Source: Chloracidobacterium sp. UBA3360 (lineage in GTDB: Bacteria; Acidobacteriota; Blastocatellia; Pyrinomonadales; Pyrinomonadaceae). Taken from it: a stretch of 9,818 nucleotides of DNA. Below the pieces are notes generated by a model. The model did not search any database and was not told where the DNA came from. It was given only the letters and a program-made list of their open reading frames with translations. The stretch spans positions 1 to 9,818 of the forward strand of contig DEQS01000100.1 in assembly GCA_002360555.1 (NCBI GenBank). The letters run 5' to 3'. Of the stretch, positions 1 to 5,148 are shown one piece after another (the first letter of the stretch is position 1; every line of letters starts with the position of its first letter). A program made the position numbers and the translations under genes.

Positions 1-186
1 TAGCCCGACCTTGGCGGTGTCGATCTCCGCGCGATAGCCGGTGATGATGTGTGCGTCCTCGAGCTTGTGAACGCGTTCGATCACGGCAGGTGTCGTCAGC
101 CCGACGCGGCGGCCAAGCTCGGCGTAGCTCGTCCGAGCGTCGGTTTGTAGTTCTTTCAATATCTTTCGATCAATTTCGTCGATCAT
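1..186 (-). CDS. Lrp/AsnC family transcriptional regulator, partial (N-terminal HTH half)
   Basis: The minus strand from the ATG at 186-184 reads 62 codons to the window edge without a stop. The translation starts MIDEIDRKILKELQTDAR and continues with a winged-helix pattern typical of Lrp/AsnC proteins: YAELGRRVGLT, then RVHKLEDAHIITGYRAEID at about residues 40-58. This covers the DNA-binding domain and the linker. The C-terminal RAM/AsnC effector-binding domain lies beyond the left edge, so the ligand cannot be judged. Members of this family often sense amino acids, and many control a divergent neighbour and themselves. Here the gene is divergent from a phenylalanine/tyrosine catabolic operon across a repeat-rich intergenic region, so local control of that operon is a reasonable inference. 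No clear Shine-Dalgarno sequence precedes the ATG. The start is supported by the conserved family N-terminus beginning directly there. Confidence 0.88.
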   Translation of the reverse strand, partial: MIDEIDRKILKELQTDARTSYAELGRRVGLTTPAVIERVHKLEDAHIITGYRAEIDTAKVGL

Positions 187-227
187 AATGTGGAAATAGG
201 AACCCAGTCGCTATCGCTCCCGGTTCT

Positions 228-239
228 GACCAAAAGGTC
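228..239. promoter_or_regulatory. 12-bp palindrome GACCAAAAGGTC, possible operator half of the regulator
   Basis: The sequence GACCAAAAGGTC is a GACC/GGTC inverted repeat around AAAA. It lies 42 bp upstream of the regulator's start codon and shares the GACCA core with the box cluster at 253-302. It could be an outlying site for the same protein, in the 5' leader or core promoter of the regulator gene and so suited to autoregulation. This is inference from symmetry and the shared core. Confidence 0.4.
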
Positions 240-252
240 GATCATCTTATTT

Positions 253-302
253 TGGTCCGGTCCGGACCAGGTGGACCAAGATGGACCAGGGGTGGACCAA
301 AT
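253..302. repeat. Four helically phased GGACCA boxes with an embedded 17-nt palindrome (candidate operator)
   Basis: GGACCA occurs at 264, 273, 283 and 294, so the spacings are 9, 10 and 11 bp, close to one turn of B-DNA. The last three are the heptamer TGGACCA. The first box is the right arm of a palindrome at 253-269 in which TGGTCCGG and CCGGACCA flank a single T. The outermost pair, TTTGGTCC (251-258) and GGACCAAA (294-301), also form an inverted repeat. Boxes on one face of the helix are expected for a protein that binds cooperatively or wraps DNA, as Lrp/AsnC octamers do. The adjacent Lrp/AsnC gene is the obvious candidate binder. Confidence 0.6.
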
Positions 303-310
303 AATATTAA

Positions 311-341
311 CTTAGAATCGGTTACAAACTCATATTCTAAG
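311..341. repeat. 8-bp inverted repeat CTTAGAAT / ATTCTAAG upstream of the phhA promoter
   Basis: CTTAGAAT at 311-318 is matched exactly by ATTCTAAG at 334-341, with arm centres 23 bp apart (about two helical turns). It ends 3 bp before the putative -35 box. The stem is AT-rich and has a 15-nt loop, so it suits a protein-binding site better than an RNA hairpin. Its sequence is unrelated to the GGACCA boxes, so if functional it would be for a different regulator. Confidence 0.35.
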
Positions 342-344
342 GCT

Positions 345-373
345 TTGACGGCATAATAACTTACATTCATTAT
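345..373 (+). promoter_or_regulatory. Putative sigma70-type promoter for phhA-hpd-hmgA
   Basis: TTGACG (345-350; five of six matches to TTGACA) is followed after 17 bp by CATTAT (368-373; four of six matches to TATAAT). Transcription from here would give a leader of roughly 85-90 nt before the phhA start. The assignment rests on consensus resemblance only. The surrounding DNA is AT-rich, so chance matches are possible. Confidence 0.4.
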
Positions 374-450
374 TCAACCAAAACGCGTCTTCTATTACAA
401 TTGCTTATTCTCGGATAACTTTGCCTGACGCACGGACATCGAATATATGA

Positions 451-456
451 AAGGAG
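451..456 (+). promoter_or_regulatory. Shine-Dalgarno AAGGAG deciding the phhA start
   Basis: AAGGAG lies 11 nt before ATG 468 and just inside the alternative longer reading that begins at ATG 447. A ribosome binding site cannot serve a start codon upstream of itself, so it favours the shorter protein. The spacing is a little long but usable. Confidence 0.6.
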
Positions 457-467
457 CCGCCAAACCG

Positions 468-1367
468 ATGCTCAACGAAACCACGACTGCGACCGAAGCC
501 GATTTTGCGATCGAAAATTTTACCGTCTCGGACGCGGAATTGCCCGAATTCAAAGACCTAAAATTTGAAAATATCAACGAGCTGCATCTCGACCATCCCG
601 GGGCAAACGACGCCGAGTATCGCACCCGCCGCGATTATATTGCGCAATGTGCCAAGAGCTTTCGCGAGACAGGTGAGATCACGGATGTCGATTACAACGC
701 CCGCGAACAGCGTGTCTGGCGCTACGTTGCCGAGGAATTGGAAGAGCTGCAGCAAAAATACGCTTCGCCGTTTTACCTGCGGGCAAAAAAAGATCTTGGC
801 ATCACGACCGATCGTATTCCGCAGCTTTCGGAGATGAACCGCCGATTGCGCGAGCTGACCGGATTTCGGCTTGCACCGATCGAGGGGTTGGTTGAGACGC
901 GGGGATTTTTGTCGTGGCTGTCATATCGAGTAATGCTCTGCACGCAATACATCCGCCACCATTCGCACCCGGCGTACACGCCCGAGCCGGACATCGTCCA
1001 CGAAGCGATCGGCCATATCCCGATGTTCACCAATCCGAATTTTGCCGACTTTTCACAATTCATCGGCCACGGAGCCCGTATCGCGACGGATGAACAACTC
1101 GAGGCTCTCGGGCGGTTGTACTGGTTTACCGTCGAATTTGGCATGGTCGAACACGAAGGCGAGATCAAAGCGTACGGAGCCGGATTACTGTCGAGCTTTG
1201 GCGAGCTCGAACACGCATTCTCCGACCAGGTCGAACGCCGCCCATTCAACCTCGAGCAGGTTATAAACCACGAATATACCTACAGCGACATGCAGCCGGT
1301 GCTCTACGTCATCCCGTCGTATGCTGAGTTAAAAGAAATCACAAAGAAATATATAGAGAGTTTTTGA
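468..1367 (+). CDS. phhA: Phenylalanine 4-monooxygenase (pterin-dependent aromatic amino acid hydroxylase)
   Basis: The encoded enzyme should hydroxylate L-phenylalanine to L-tyrosine with O2, Fe(II) and a tetrahydropterin. The 299-residue protein has the catalytic core of the biopterin-dependent hydroxylases: YTPEPDIVHEAIGHIPMF at about 170-187 supplies the two iron-ligand histidines (H178, H183), and YWFTVEFGM supplies the glutamate (E223). The segment KAYGAGLLSSFGELEHA follows. Length fits the bacterial catalytic domain, and no N-terminal ACT domain is evident. I chose ATG 468 because AAGGAG lies 11 nt upstream at 451-456. An in-frame ATG at 447 would add seven residues but has no good ribosome binding site. 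The direct neighbour hpd argues for phenylalanine over tryptophan or tyrosine as substrate, though the core alone does not prove specificity. The pterin-recycling dehydratase (phhB) is not in the window. Confidence 0.93.
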   Translation: MLNETTTATEADFAIENFTVSDAELPEFKDLKFENINELHLDHPGANDAEYRTRRDYIAQCAKSFRETGEITDVDYNAREQRVWRYVAEELEELQQKYASPFYLRAKKDLGITTDRIPQLSEMNRRLRELTGFRLAPIEGLVETRGFLSWLSYRVMLCTQYIRHHSHPAYTPEPDIVHEAIGHIPMFTNPNFADFSQFIGHGARIATDEQLEALGRLYWFTVEFGMVEHEGEIKAYGAGLLSSFGELEHAFSDQVERRPFNLEQVINHEYTYSDMQPVLYVIPSYAELKEITKKYIESF

Positions 1368-1369
1368 TT

Positions 1370-2515
1370 ATGATCACAGATATCAATACAGCAGTTGAGA
1401 CGAATACTGCGGTGCAAAATCCGTTAGGACTAAAAAAGATACATCACATAGAGTTTTACGTTGGCAATGCTAAGCAGGCGGAGTTTTATTATCGTAAGGC
1501 GTTTGGGTTTTCGCGCGCAGGGTATTCGGGGCTGGAGACGGGTAATCGTGAAACGACCTCGTATCTGATGCGGCAGACGAATATCAATTTTGTGCTGACG
1601 ACGCCGATGGGTCCCGAGCATCCGGCGGCGGAGCATGTCAAGCAGCACGGCGACGGCGTGCGCGATATTGCGTTTTATGTCGAGGATGCCGATCATGCGT
1701 TTAACGAAGCGGTCCGGCGTGGTGCGACGCCCGTGACCGAGCCGCACGATATGGCTGATGAGAACGGCTCTGTCCGCCACGCAGCGATCGCGACGTATGG
1801 CGACACGATCCACTCGTTTATCTCGTACAACACCAACAACGGCCACAACTACAACGGCGTTTTCCTGCCTGGATTTATCGAACAACCCGTCGAGGGCGAG
1901 CCGACCGGCATTATGATGGTCGATCATATCGTCGGTAATGTTGAGCTTGGGAAAATGGGGCATTGGTGCGATTTTTACCGCGATGTACTTGGGTTTTTCC
2001 GCTACATCACGTTTGACGACAAAGATATTTCGACGGAATATTCGGCATTGATGTCGATCGTTATGTCGGATGGCCAGCACAATATCAAATTTCCGATTAA
2101 CGAGCCCGCGACCGGAAAAGGCGGCAAATCGCAGATCCAGGAATACATCGATTTTTACCGCTCGGCTGGCGCCCAGCACATCGCCCTGCTCTGCCGCGAT
2201 ATACGCAGTACGGTCGCGCAACTGATGGACAACGGCGTTGAATTTTTGACCATTCCCGATACGTATTACGACGATCTGCTAGACCGTGTCGGCCCGATCG
2301 ACGAAGATATCGAAAGCTTGAAGAAACTCGGAATCCTGGTCGACCGCGACGACGAAGGCTATCTGCTCCAGATCTTCACAAAACCCGTTGAGGATCGTCC
2401 GACGGTTTTTTACGAGATCCTGCAGCGCAAAGGATGTAAAGGGTTTGGCAAAGGCAACTTTAAGGCGTTGTTTGTCTCGATCGAAGAAGAACAGCGTCGG
2501 CGCGGGAATCTTTAG
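1370..2515 (+). CDS. hpd: 4-hydroxyphenylpyruvate dioxygenase
   Basis: This Fe(II) enzyme converts 4-hydroxyphenylpyruvate, O2 and internal 2-oxo acid oxidation into homogentisate and CO2. The 381-residue product has two VOC-fold halves. The first begins at about residue 24 with HHIEFYVGNAKQAEFYY, and the second at about 184 with VDHIVGNV. The three metal ligands expected for the family are visible: H186 (VDHIVGNV), H270 (AQHIALLCRDI) and E349 (VFYEILQRKG). The C-terminal helix region with KGFGKGNFKALFVSIEEEQ is also typical of the family. ATG 1370 is preferred, with GAGAG at 1356-1360 and the phhA stop 2 nt upstream. A TTG at 1364 that overlaps the phhA TGA would add only two residues. The near-contiguity implies cotranscription and translational coupling with phhA. 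The aminotransferase that feeds this step from tyrosine is not present here. Confidence 0.96.
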   Translation: MITDINTAVETNTAVQNPLGLKKIHHIEFYVGNAKQAEFYYRKAFGFSRAGYSGLETGNRETTSYLMRQTNINFVLTTPMGPEHPAAEHVKQHGDGVRDIAFYVEDADHAFNEAVRRGATPVTEPHDMADENGSVRHAAIATYGDTIHSFISYNTNNGHNYNGVFLPGFIEQPVEGEPTGIMMVDHIVGNVELGKMGHWCDFYRDVLGFFRYITFDDKDISTEYSALMSIVMSDGQHNIKFPINEPATGKGGKSQIQEYIDFYRSAGAQHIALLCRDIRSTVAQLMDNGVEFLTIPDTYYDDLLDRVGPIDEDIESLKKLGILVDRDDEGYLLQIFTKPVEDRPTVFYEILQRKGCKGFGKGNFKALFVSIEEEQRRRGNL

Positions 2516-2603
2516 GAATATTTGCCCACGAAACACACGAAAAATACGAAGATGATTGTCTTTGTTTCGTGACTTTCGTGTGTTTCGTGGGCAAAATCGG
2601 TTT
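2516..2603. other. hpd-hmgA intergenic gap almost filled by an inverted-repeat element
   Basis: This 88-bp gap is long compared with the 2-bp and 7-bp gaps on either side of it in the operon. Apart from five bases on the left and eight on the right, it consists of the inverted-repeat element at 2521-2595. No Shine-Dalgarno sequence is visible before the hmgA ATG, and no promoter is evident. The extra length therefore looks like the insertion of a repeat into an originally tighter operon. Confidence 0.6.
2521..2595. repeat. 75-nt palindromic element with perfect 22-bp arms
   Basis: Positions 2521-2542 are the exact reverse complement of 2574-2595, giving 22 paired bases. Inside, after a 3x3 internal loop, ACGAA (2546-2550) can pair with TTCGT (2566-2570), leaving a 15-nt loop. 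The arms are built from repeats of a CACGAAA-type heptamer, so the element looks like an array of one short word and its complement. There is no T-tract after the right arm, so it is not a standard intrinsic terminator. In RNA the hairpin would end 8 nt before the hmgA start codon and could cause partial termination, stabilise the upstream mRNA or restrict ribosome access. A small non-autonomous mobile repeat (REP or MITE-like) is the likeliest origin. Confidence 0.8.
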
Positions 2604-3893
2604 ATGAACCTTAAATATCAAACAGGTTTTGGAAACGAATTTGCAACGGAAGCGGTTGAGGGGGCTTTGCCGGTTGGGCAGAATTCGCCGCAGAAAGCAC
2701 CGCTTGGGTTATATGCCGAGCAGCTTTCGGGGACGGCGTTTACGGTTCCGCGTGCGGGTAATAAGCGAACATGGACATATCGAATCCGTCCGTCCGTGAT
2801 GCACAAACCCTTTGAGCGGATCGATAACCGCCGTTGGCAGAGCAAGCCCGACGACATAGACGTCACGCCCAATCAACTACGTTGGGATCCGCTGCCGATC
2901 CCGACCGAGCCGACCGATTTTATTGACGGCATTACGACCATCGCTCTCAACGGAGACCTGATGTCGCAGGCCGGCATCGGCATACATATCTACACCTGTA
3001 ACAAGGGCATGGGCGACCGTTATTTTTATAACGCTGACGCCGAGATGCTGATCGTGCCTGAAATGGGACGGTTGGGATTTTTGACCGAATTGGGAGCTCT
3101 ACAGGCAGGTGCGGGTGAGGTTGTTGTTATCCCGCGTGGGGTGAGATTTAAGGTTGAACCACATCCGGACGACAAGCAATGCCGCGGTTATATTTGCGAA
3201 AACTACGGTTCGCAGTTTCGCTTGCCCGATCTTGGCCCGATCGGGGCGAACGGCTTGGCCAATCCGCGTGATTTTGAAACGCCTGTCGCCTGGTACGAGG
3301 ATCGCGAAGGCAAGTTTGAACAGGTTGCCAAATTCGCCGGTAATCTTTGGTCGTGTGAAATAGAACATTCCCCGCTTGATGTCGTTGCCTGGCACGGGAA
3401 CTATGCTCCTTACCGTTACGACCTGCGCCGGTTTAACACGATCGGTTCGATATCGTACGATCATCCTGATCCGTCGATCTTTACCGTGTTGACGTCACCG
3501 TCGGGCGAACCCGGTGTCGCTAACTGCGATTTTGCCATCTTCCCCGAACGCTGGCTCGTTGCCGAAAATACATTTCGCCCGCCATGGTACCACCGCAACT
3601 ACATGTCCGAATACATGGGCCTCGTCTACGGCCAGTATGACGCCAAAGAAGAGGGCTTCCTACCCGGCGGCGGCTCGCTCCACAACCAAATGTCCGCGCA
3701 CGGCCCGGACCTCGATGCGTTTGAAAAAGCGTCGAATGCTGAGCTTGCACCGCAAAAACTCACGGGCACAATGGCGTTTATGTTCGAATCAAGATACATC
3801 ATCCGCCCGACGAAATTTGCAATGGAAACGTCGCAGTTGCAGGCTGAGTATTTTGAGGTCTGGCAGAAATTAAAGAAAAACTTTCAAGGATAA
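2604..3893 (+). CDS. hmgA: Homogentisate 1,2-dioxygenase
   Basis: The enzyme opens the ring of homogentisate to give maleylacetoacetate, using Fe(II) and O2. The 429-residue product has the cupin-type family pattern. PRGVRFKVEP lies at about 178-187 and DHPDPSIFTVLTS at 286-298 with the active-site His H287. PPWYHRNYMSEYMGL holds the iron ligands H330 and E336. SLHNQMSAHGPD holds H360 and the third ligand H366. The N-terminus MNLKYQTGFGNEF matches the usual start of the family, which fixes ATG 2604. A longer in-frame reading from TTG 2556 would translate part of the inverted-repeat element and is rejected. No clear Shine-Dalgarno is present, so translation may depend on coupling or an unstructured start region. 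Third catabolic gene of the operon. Maleylacetoacetate isomerase and fumarylacetoacetase are not seen downstream. Confidence 0.96.
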   Translation: MNLKYQTGFGNEFATEAVEGALPVGQNSPQKAPLGLYAEQLSGTAFTVPRAGNKRTWTYRIRPSVMHKPFERIDNRRWQSKPDDIDVTPNQLRWDPLPIPTEPTDFIDGITTIALNGDLMSQAGIGIHIYTCNKGMGDRYFYNADAEMLIVPEMGRLGFLTELGALQAGAGEVVVIPRGVRFKVEPHPDDKQCRGYICENYGSQFRLPDLGPIGANGLANPRDFETPVAWYEDREGKFEQVAKFAGNLWSCEIEHSPLDVVAWHGNYAPYRYDLRRFNTIGSISYDHPDPSIFTVLTSPSGEPGVANCDFAIFPERWLVAENTFRPPWYHRNYMSEYMGLVYGQYDAKEEGFLPGGGSLHNQMSAHGPDLDAFEKASNAELAPQKLTGTMAFMFESRYIIRPTKFAMETSQLQAEYFEVWQKLKKNFQG

Positions 3894-3900
3894 ATAGAAT

Positions 3901-4314
3901 ATGAATGACGAACTACGTACGCGCCGCATGGCCGTTGTTCAGGCTCATATTGATGCCGAAAACAACGGTGATCTAGATGCGATGATCGCGAGTTTTCGGA
4001 CGCCGCGATATGAGGTTTTCCCCATGGGAGCGGTATTTGAGGGCGAAGACCCGGTTCGTGCGCTTGTCGGGGGACTGGTCGGCGGATTTCCCGATTTTAA
4101 TTTTGCCCCGACGACGATCCATCATGCGGACGATGCCGTAATTGTCGAGGCAATGATGACGGGCACGCACGAAGCCGAGTGGGCCGGCATCCCGCCAAAA
4201 GGCAACCGGCTCGAACTGCCCTTAGTATGCATCTTTGATTTCGACGGCGACGGCCTGGTCAACGAAAAGGTCTATTTTGATTTCGCAGCGGTACAGCGGC
4301 AGTTAACTGCGTAA
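3901..4314 (+). CDS. SnoaL-like / NTF2-fold polyketide-cyclase-type protein, function unknown
   Basis: This encodes a 137-residue single-domain protein with no signal peptide or membrane segment. It shows the SnoaL/ester-cyclase-like pattern of the NTF2 superfamily: a long N-terminal helix containing AHIDAENNGDLDAMIASF, then GFPDFNF, then beta strands with the characteristic loop AEWAGIPPKGNRLELPLVC at about 92-110, and a strand ending DGLVNEKVYFD. The start has AAGGA at 3886-3890, 10 nt upstream, and the gene lies 7 nt after the hmgA stop, so it belongs to the catabolic operon. Members range from cyclases and isomerases to binding proteins, so the fold does not give the reaction. A role on a product of homogentisate cleavage, or in detoxifying a side product, is speculative. 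The 3' end overlaps convergent prmC by 12 bp. Confidence 0.8.
   Translation: MNDELRTRRMAVVQAHIDAENNGDLDAMIASFRTPRYEVFPMGAVFEGEDPVRALVGGLVGGFPDFNFAPTTIHHADDAVIVEAMMTGTHEAEWAGIPPKGNRLELPLVCIFDFDGDGLVNEKVYFDFAAVQRQLTA
4299..4310. repeat. 12-bp perfect palindrome GCAGTTAACTGC at the convergent gene junction
   Basis: GCAGTTAACTGC lies inside the coding ends of both convergent genes and contains the prmC stop (TTA on the plus strand at 4303-4305). It has no loop and no T-tract, so it is a poor intrinsic terminator. It is the only symmetric sequence I noticed at the junction of the two operons and may be a chance product of the overlapping stop codons. Confidence 0.35.
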
Positions 4315-5148
4315 CTGGATTTTTACGATCCTCGGTATTCCTTGCAGGTCAGATAAAAACTCAGGTTCATCCCAAACTGACAGGTCAAAAAGGCTTTTCA
4401 ATCTTTCCGCTTGCCCGAATCCGATCTCCATCAACAACAAACCACCCGTATTTAGATGCTCAGGTGCTTCGTCGATGATCCGTCGAATAATGTCGAGGCC
4501 ATCGGCCCCGGCGAAGAGTGCGTTGTGAGGCTCAAAATCCCAGACCTCTTTTTGCATATCCGTCAGATCTGCGTCAGGGATATACGGCGGGTTTGAGACG
4601 ATCATGCCGAACTTTTGATCGATGCTTGCGAAAATATCACCTTCGATAAAATTACGCCGGTCGGTAACGCCGTGCCTTTCAGCATTGCGACGTGCAACGG
4701 CAATGGCTTCTTTTGAGATGTCGGTTGCGACTGCGGTTGCCGTCGGCACATTGTGCAGGATCGATACCGAGATACAGGCGGAGCCGACGCCAACCTCACA
4801 GAATATCGGGTTTTCTAATTTTTGTAGCTCCTTGATCGCTTCTTCTACAAGGATCTCGGTCTCGGGACGCGGGATGAGCACGTCGGGCGTTACCTCGAAA
4901 TCCAAACCGTAAAATTCCTGCCGTCCCGTGATGTATTGAAAGGGTTCGCGGTTCGCACGGCGAGCAATAAATCCATCAAATCGAGCCGCTTCATCATCGG
5001 TCAATTCGTATTCGGGATGTGCAATGAGAAACGACGACGGTTTGCCGAGAGCAAATGTGAGTAGCGACGCAGCCTCGCGGCGAGGGTCGGTGACACCGGC
5101 GTCCGAAAGACGTGCTGCACTTTGGTTTAAGAGATCGAGGATCGTCAT
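4303..5148 (-). CDS. prmC: Peptide chain release factor N(5)-glutamine methyltransferase
   Basis: PrmC uses S-adenosylmethionine to methylate the glutamine of the GGQ motif in release factors RF1 and RF2, in the cytoplasm. The 281-residue protein has the helical N-terminal domain of the family followed by PFQYITGRQEFYGLDF (69-84) and VLIPRPETEILVE (90-102). The SAM-binding motif EVGVGSACISVSI is at 118-130, the acidic residue after strand 2 is in ATDIS, and the NPPY catalytic signature is VSNPPYIP (184-191). Length is normal. The start codon overlaps the stop of the upstream sugar transferase as ATGA, with no clear Shine-Dalgarno sequence, so translation by reinitiation is likely. This gene commonly follows prfA. 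Here it instead ends a polysaccharide operon. Confidence 0.95.
   Translation of the reverse strand: MTILDLLNQSAARLSDAGVTDPRREAASLLTFALGKPSSFLIAHPEYELTDDEAARFDGFIARRANREPFQYITGRQEFYGLDFEVTPDVLIPRPETEILVEEAIKELQKLENPIFCEVGVGSACISVSILHNVPTATAVATDISKEAIAVARRNAERHGVTDRRNFIEGDIFASIDQKFGMIVSNPPYIPDADLTDMQKEVWDFEPHNALFAGADGLDIIRRIIDEAPEHLNTGGLLLMEIGFGQAERLKSLFDLSVWDEPEFLSDLQGIPRIVKIQLRS

Larger units (their letters stand above)
187..467. promoter_or_regulatory. Divergent regulatory region between the Lrp/AsnC gene and phhA
   Basis: This 281-bp region has no convincing gene. A short minus-strand frame at 395-625 overlaps phhA and resembles nothing. From left to right it holds a 12-bp palindrome (228-239), a cluster of GGACCA boxes (253-302), an AT-rich stretch with an 8-bp inverted repeat (311-318 with 334-341), a plausible plus-strand promoter (345-373) and the phhA ribosome binding site (451-456). 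The density of symmetric sites suggests that both flanking genes are regulated from here. The binding protein is inferred, not shown. Confidence 0.75.

Noticed and set aside
253..302. CRISPR-like or tandem satellite repeat
   Set aside because: The repeated core is only six to seven bases with 3-5 bp between copies, far too short for CRISPR repeats and spacers. Operator boxes fit better.
773..1249. Minus-strand 158-codon frame opposite phhA
   Set aside because: It is antisense to the catalytic core of phhA, has a Ser/Arg-rich low-complexity translation and resembles no family.
1430..2221. Long minus-strand open frame (263 codons) opposite hpd
   Set aside because: It is fully antisense to a gene with clear catalytic motifs, its translation is arginine- and isoleucine-rich without recognisable domains, and it has no ribosome binding site. 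It is a shadow of the hpd codon pattern.
2521..2595. Intrinsic terminator after hpd
   Set aside because: The stem is strong, but no T-tract follows on either strand and hmgA is the obvious next gene of the same pathway. A repeat element is the better reading.
2556..2603. N-terminal extension of hmgA from TTG 2556
   Set aside because: The added 16 residues would be encoded by the right half of the palindromic element, and the conserved family start MNLKYQTGFGNEF begins at ATG 2604.
1440..3890. Shifts in third-position base preference within hpd and hmgA (T/G-rich early, C-rich later)
   Set aside because: Tempting as a sign of recombination, but the change is gradual and modest by eye, and both proteins are intact and typical. 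It cannot be supported without codon statistics.
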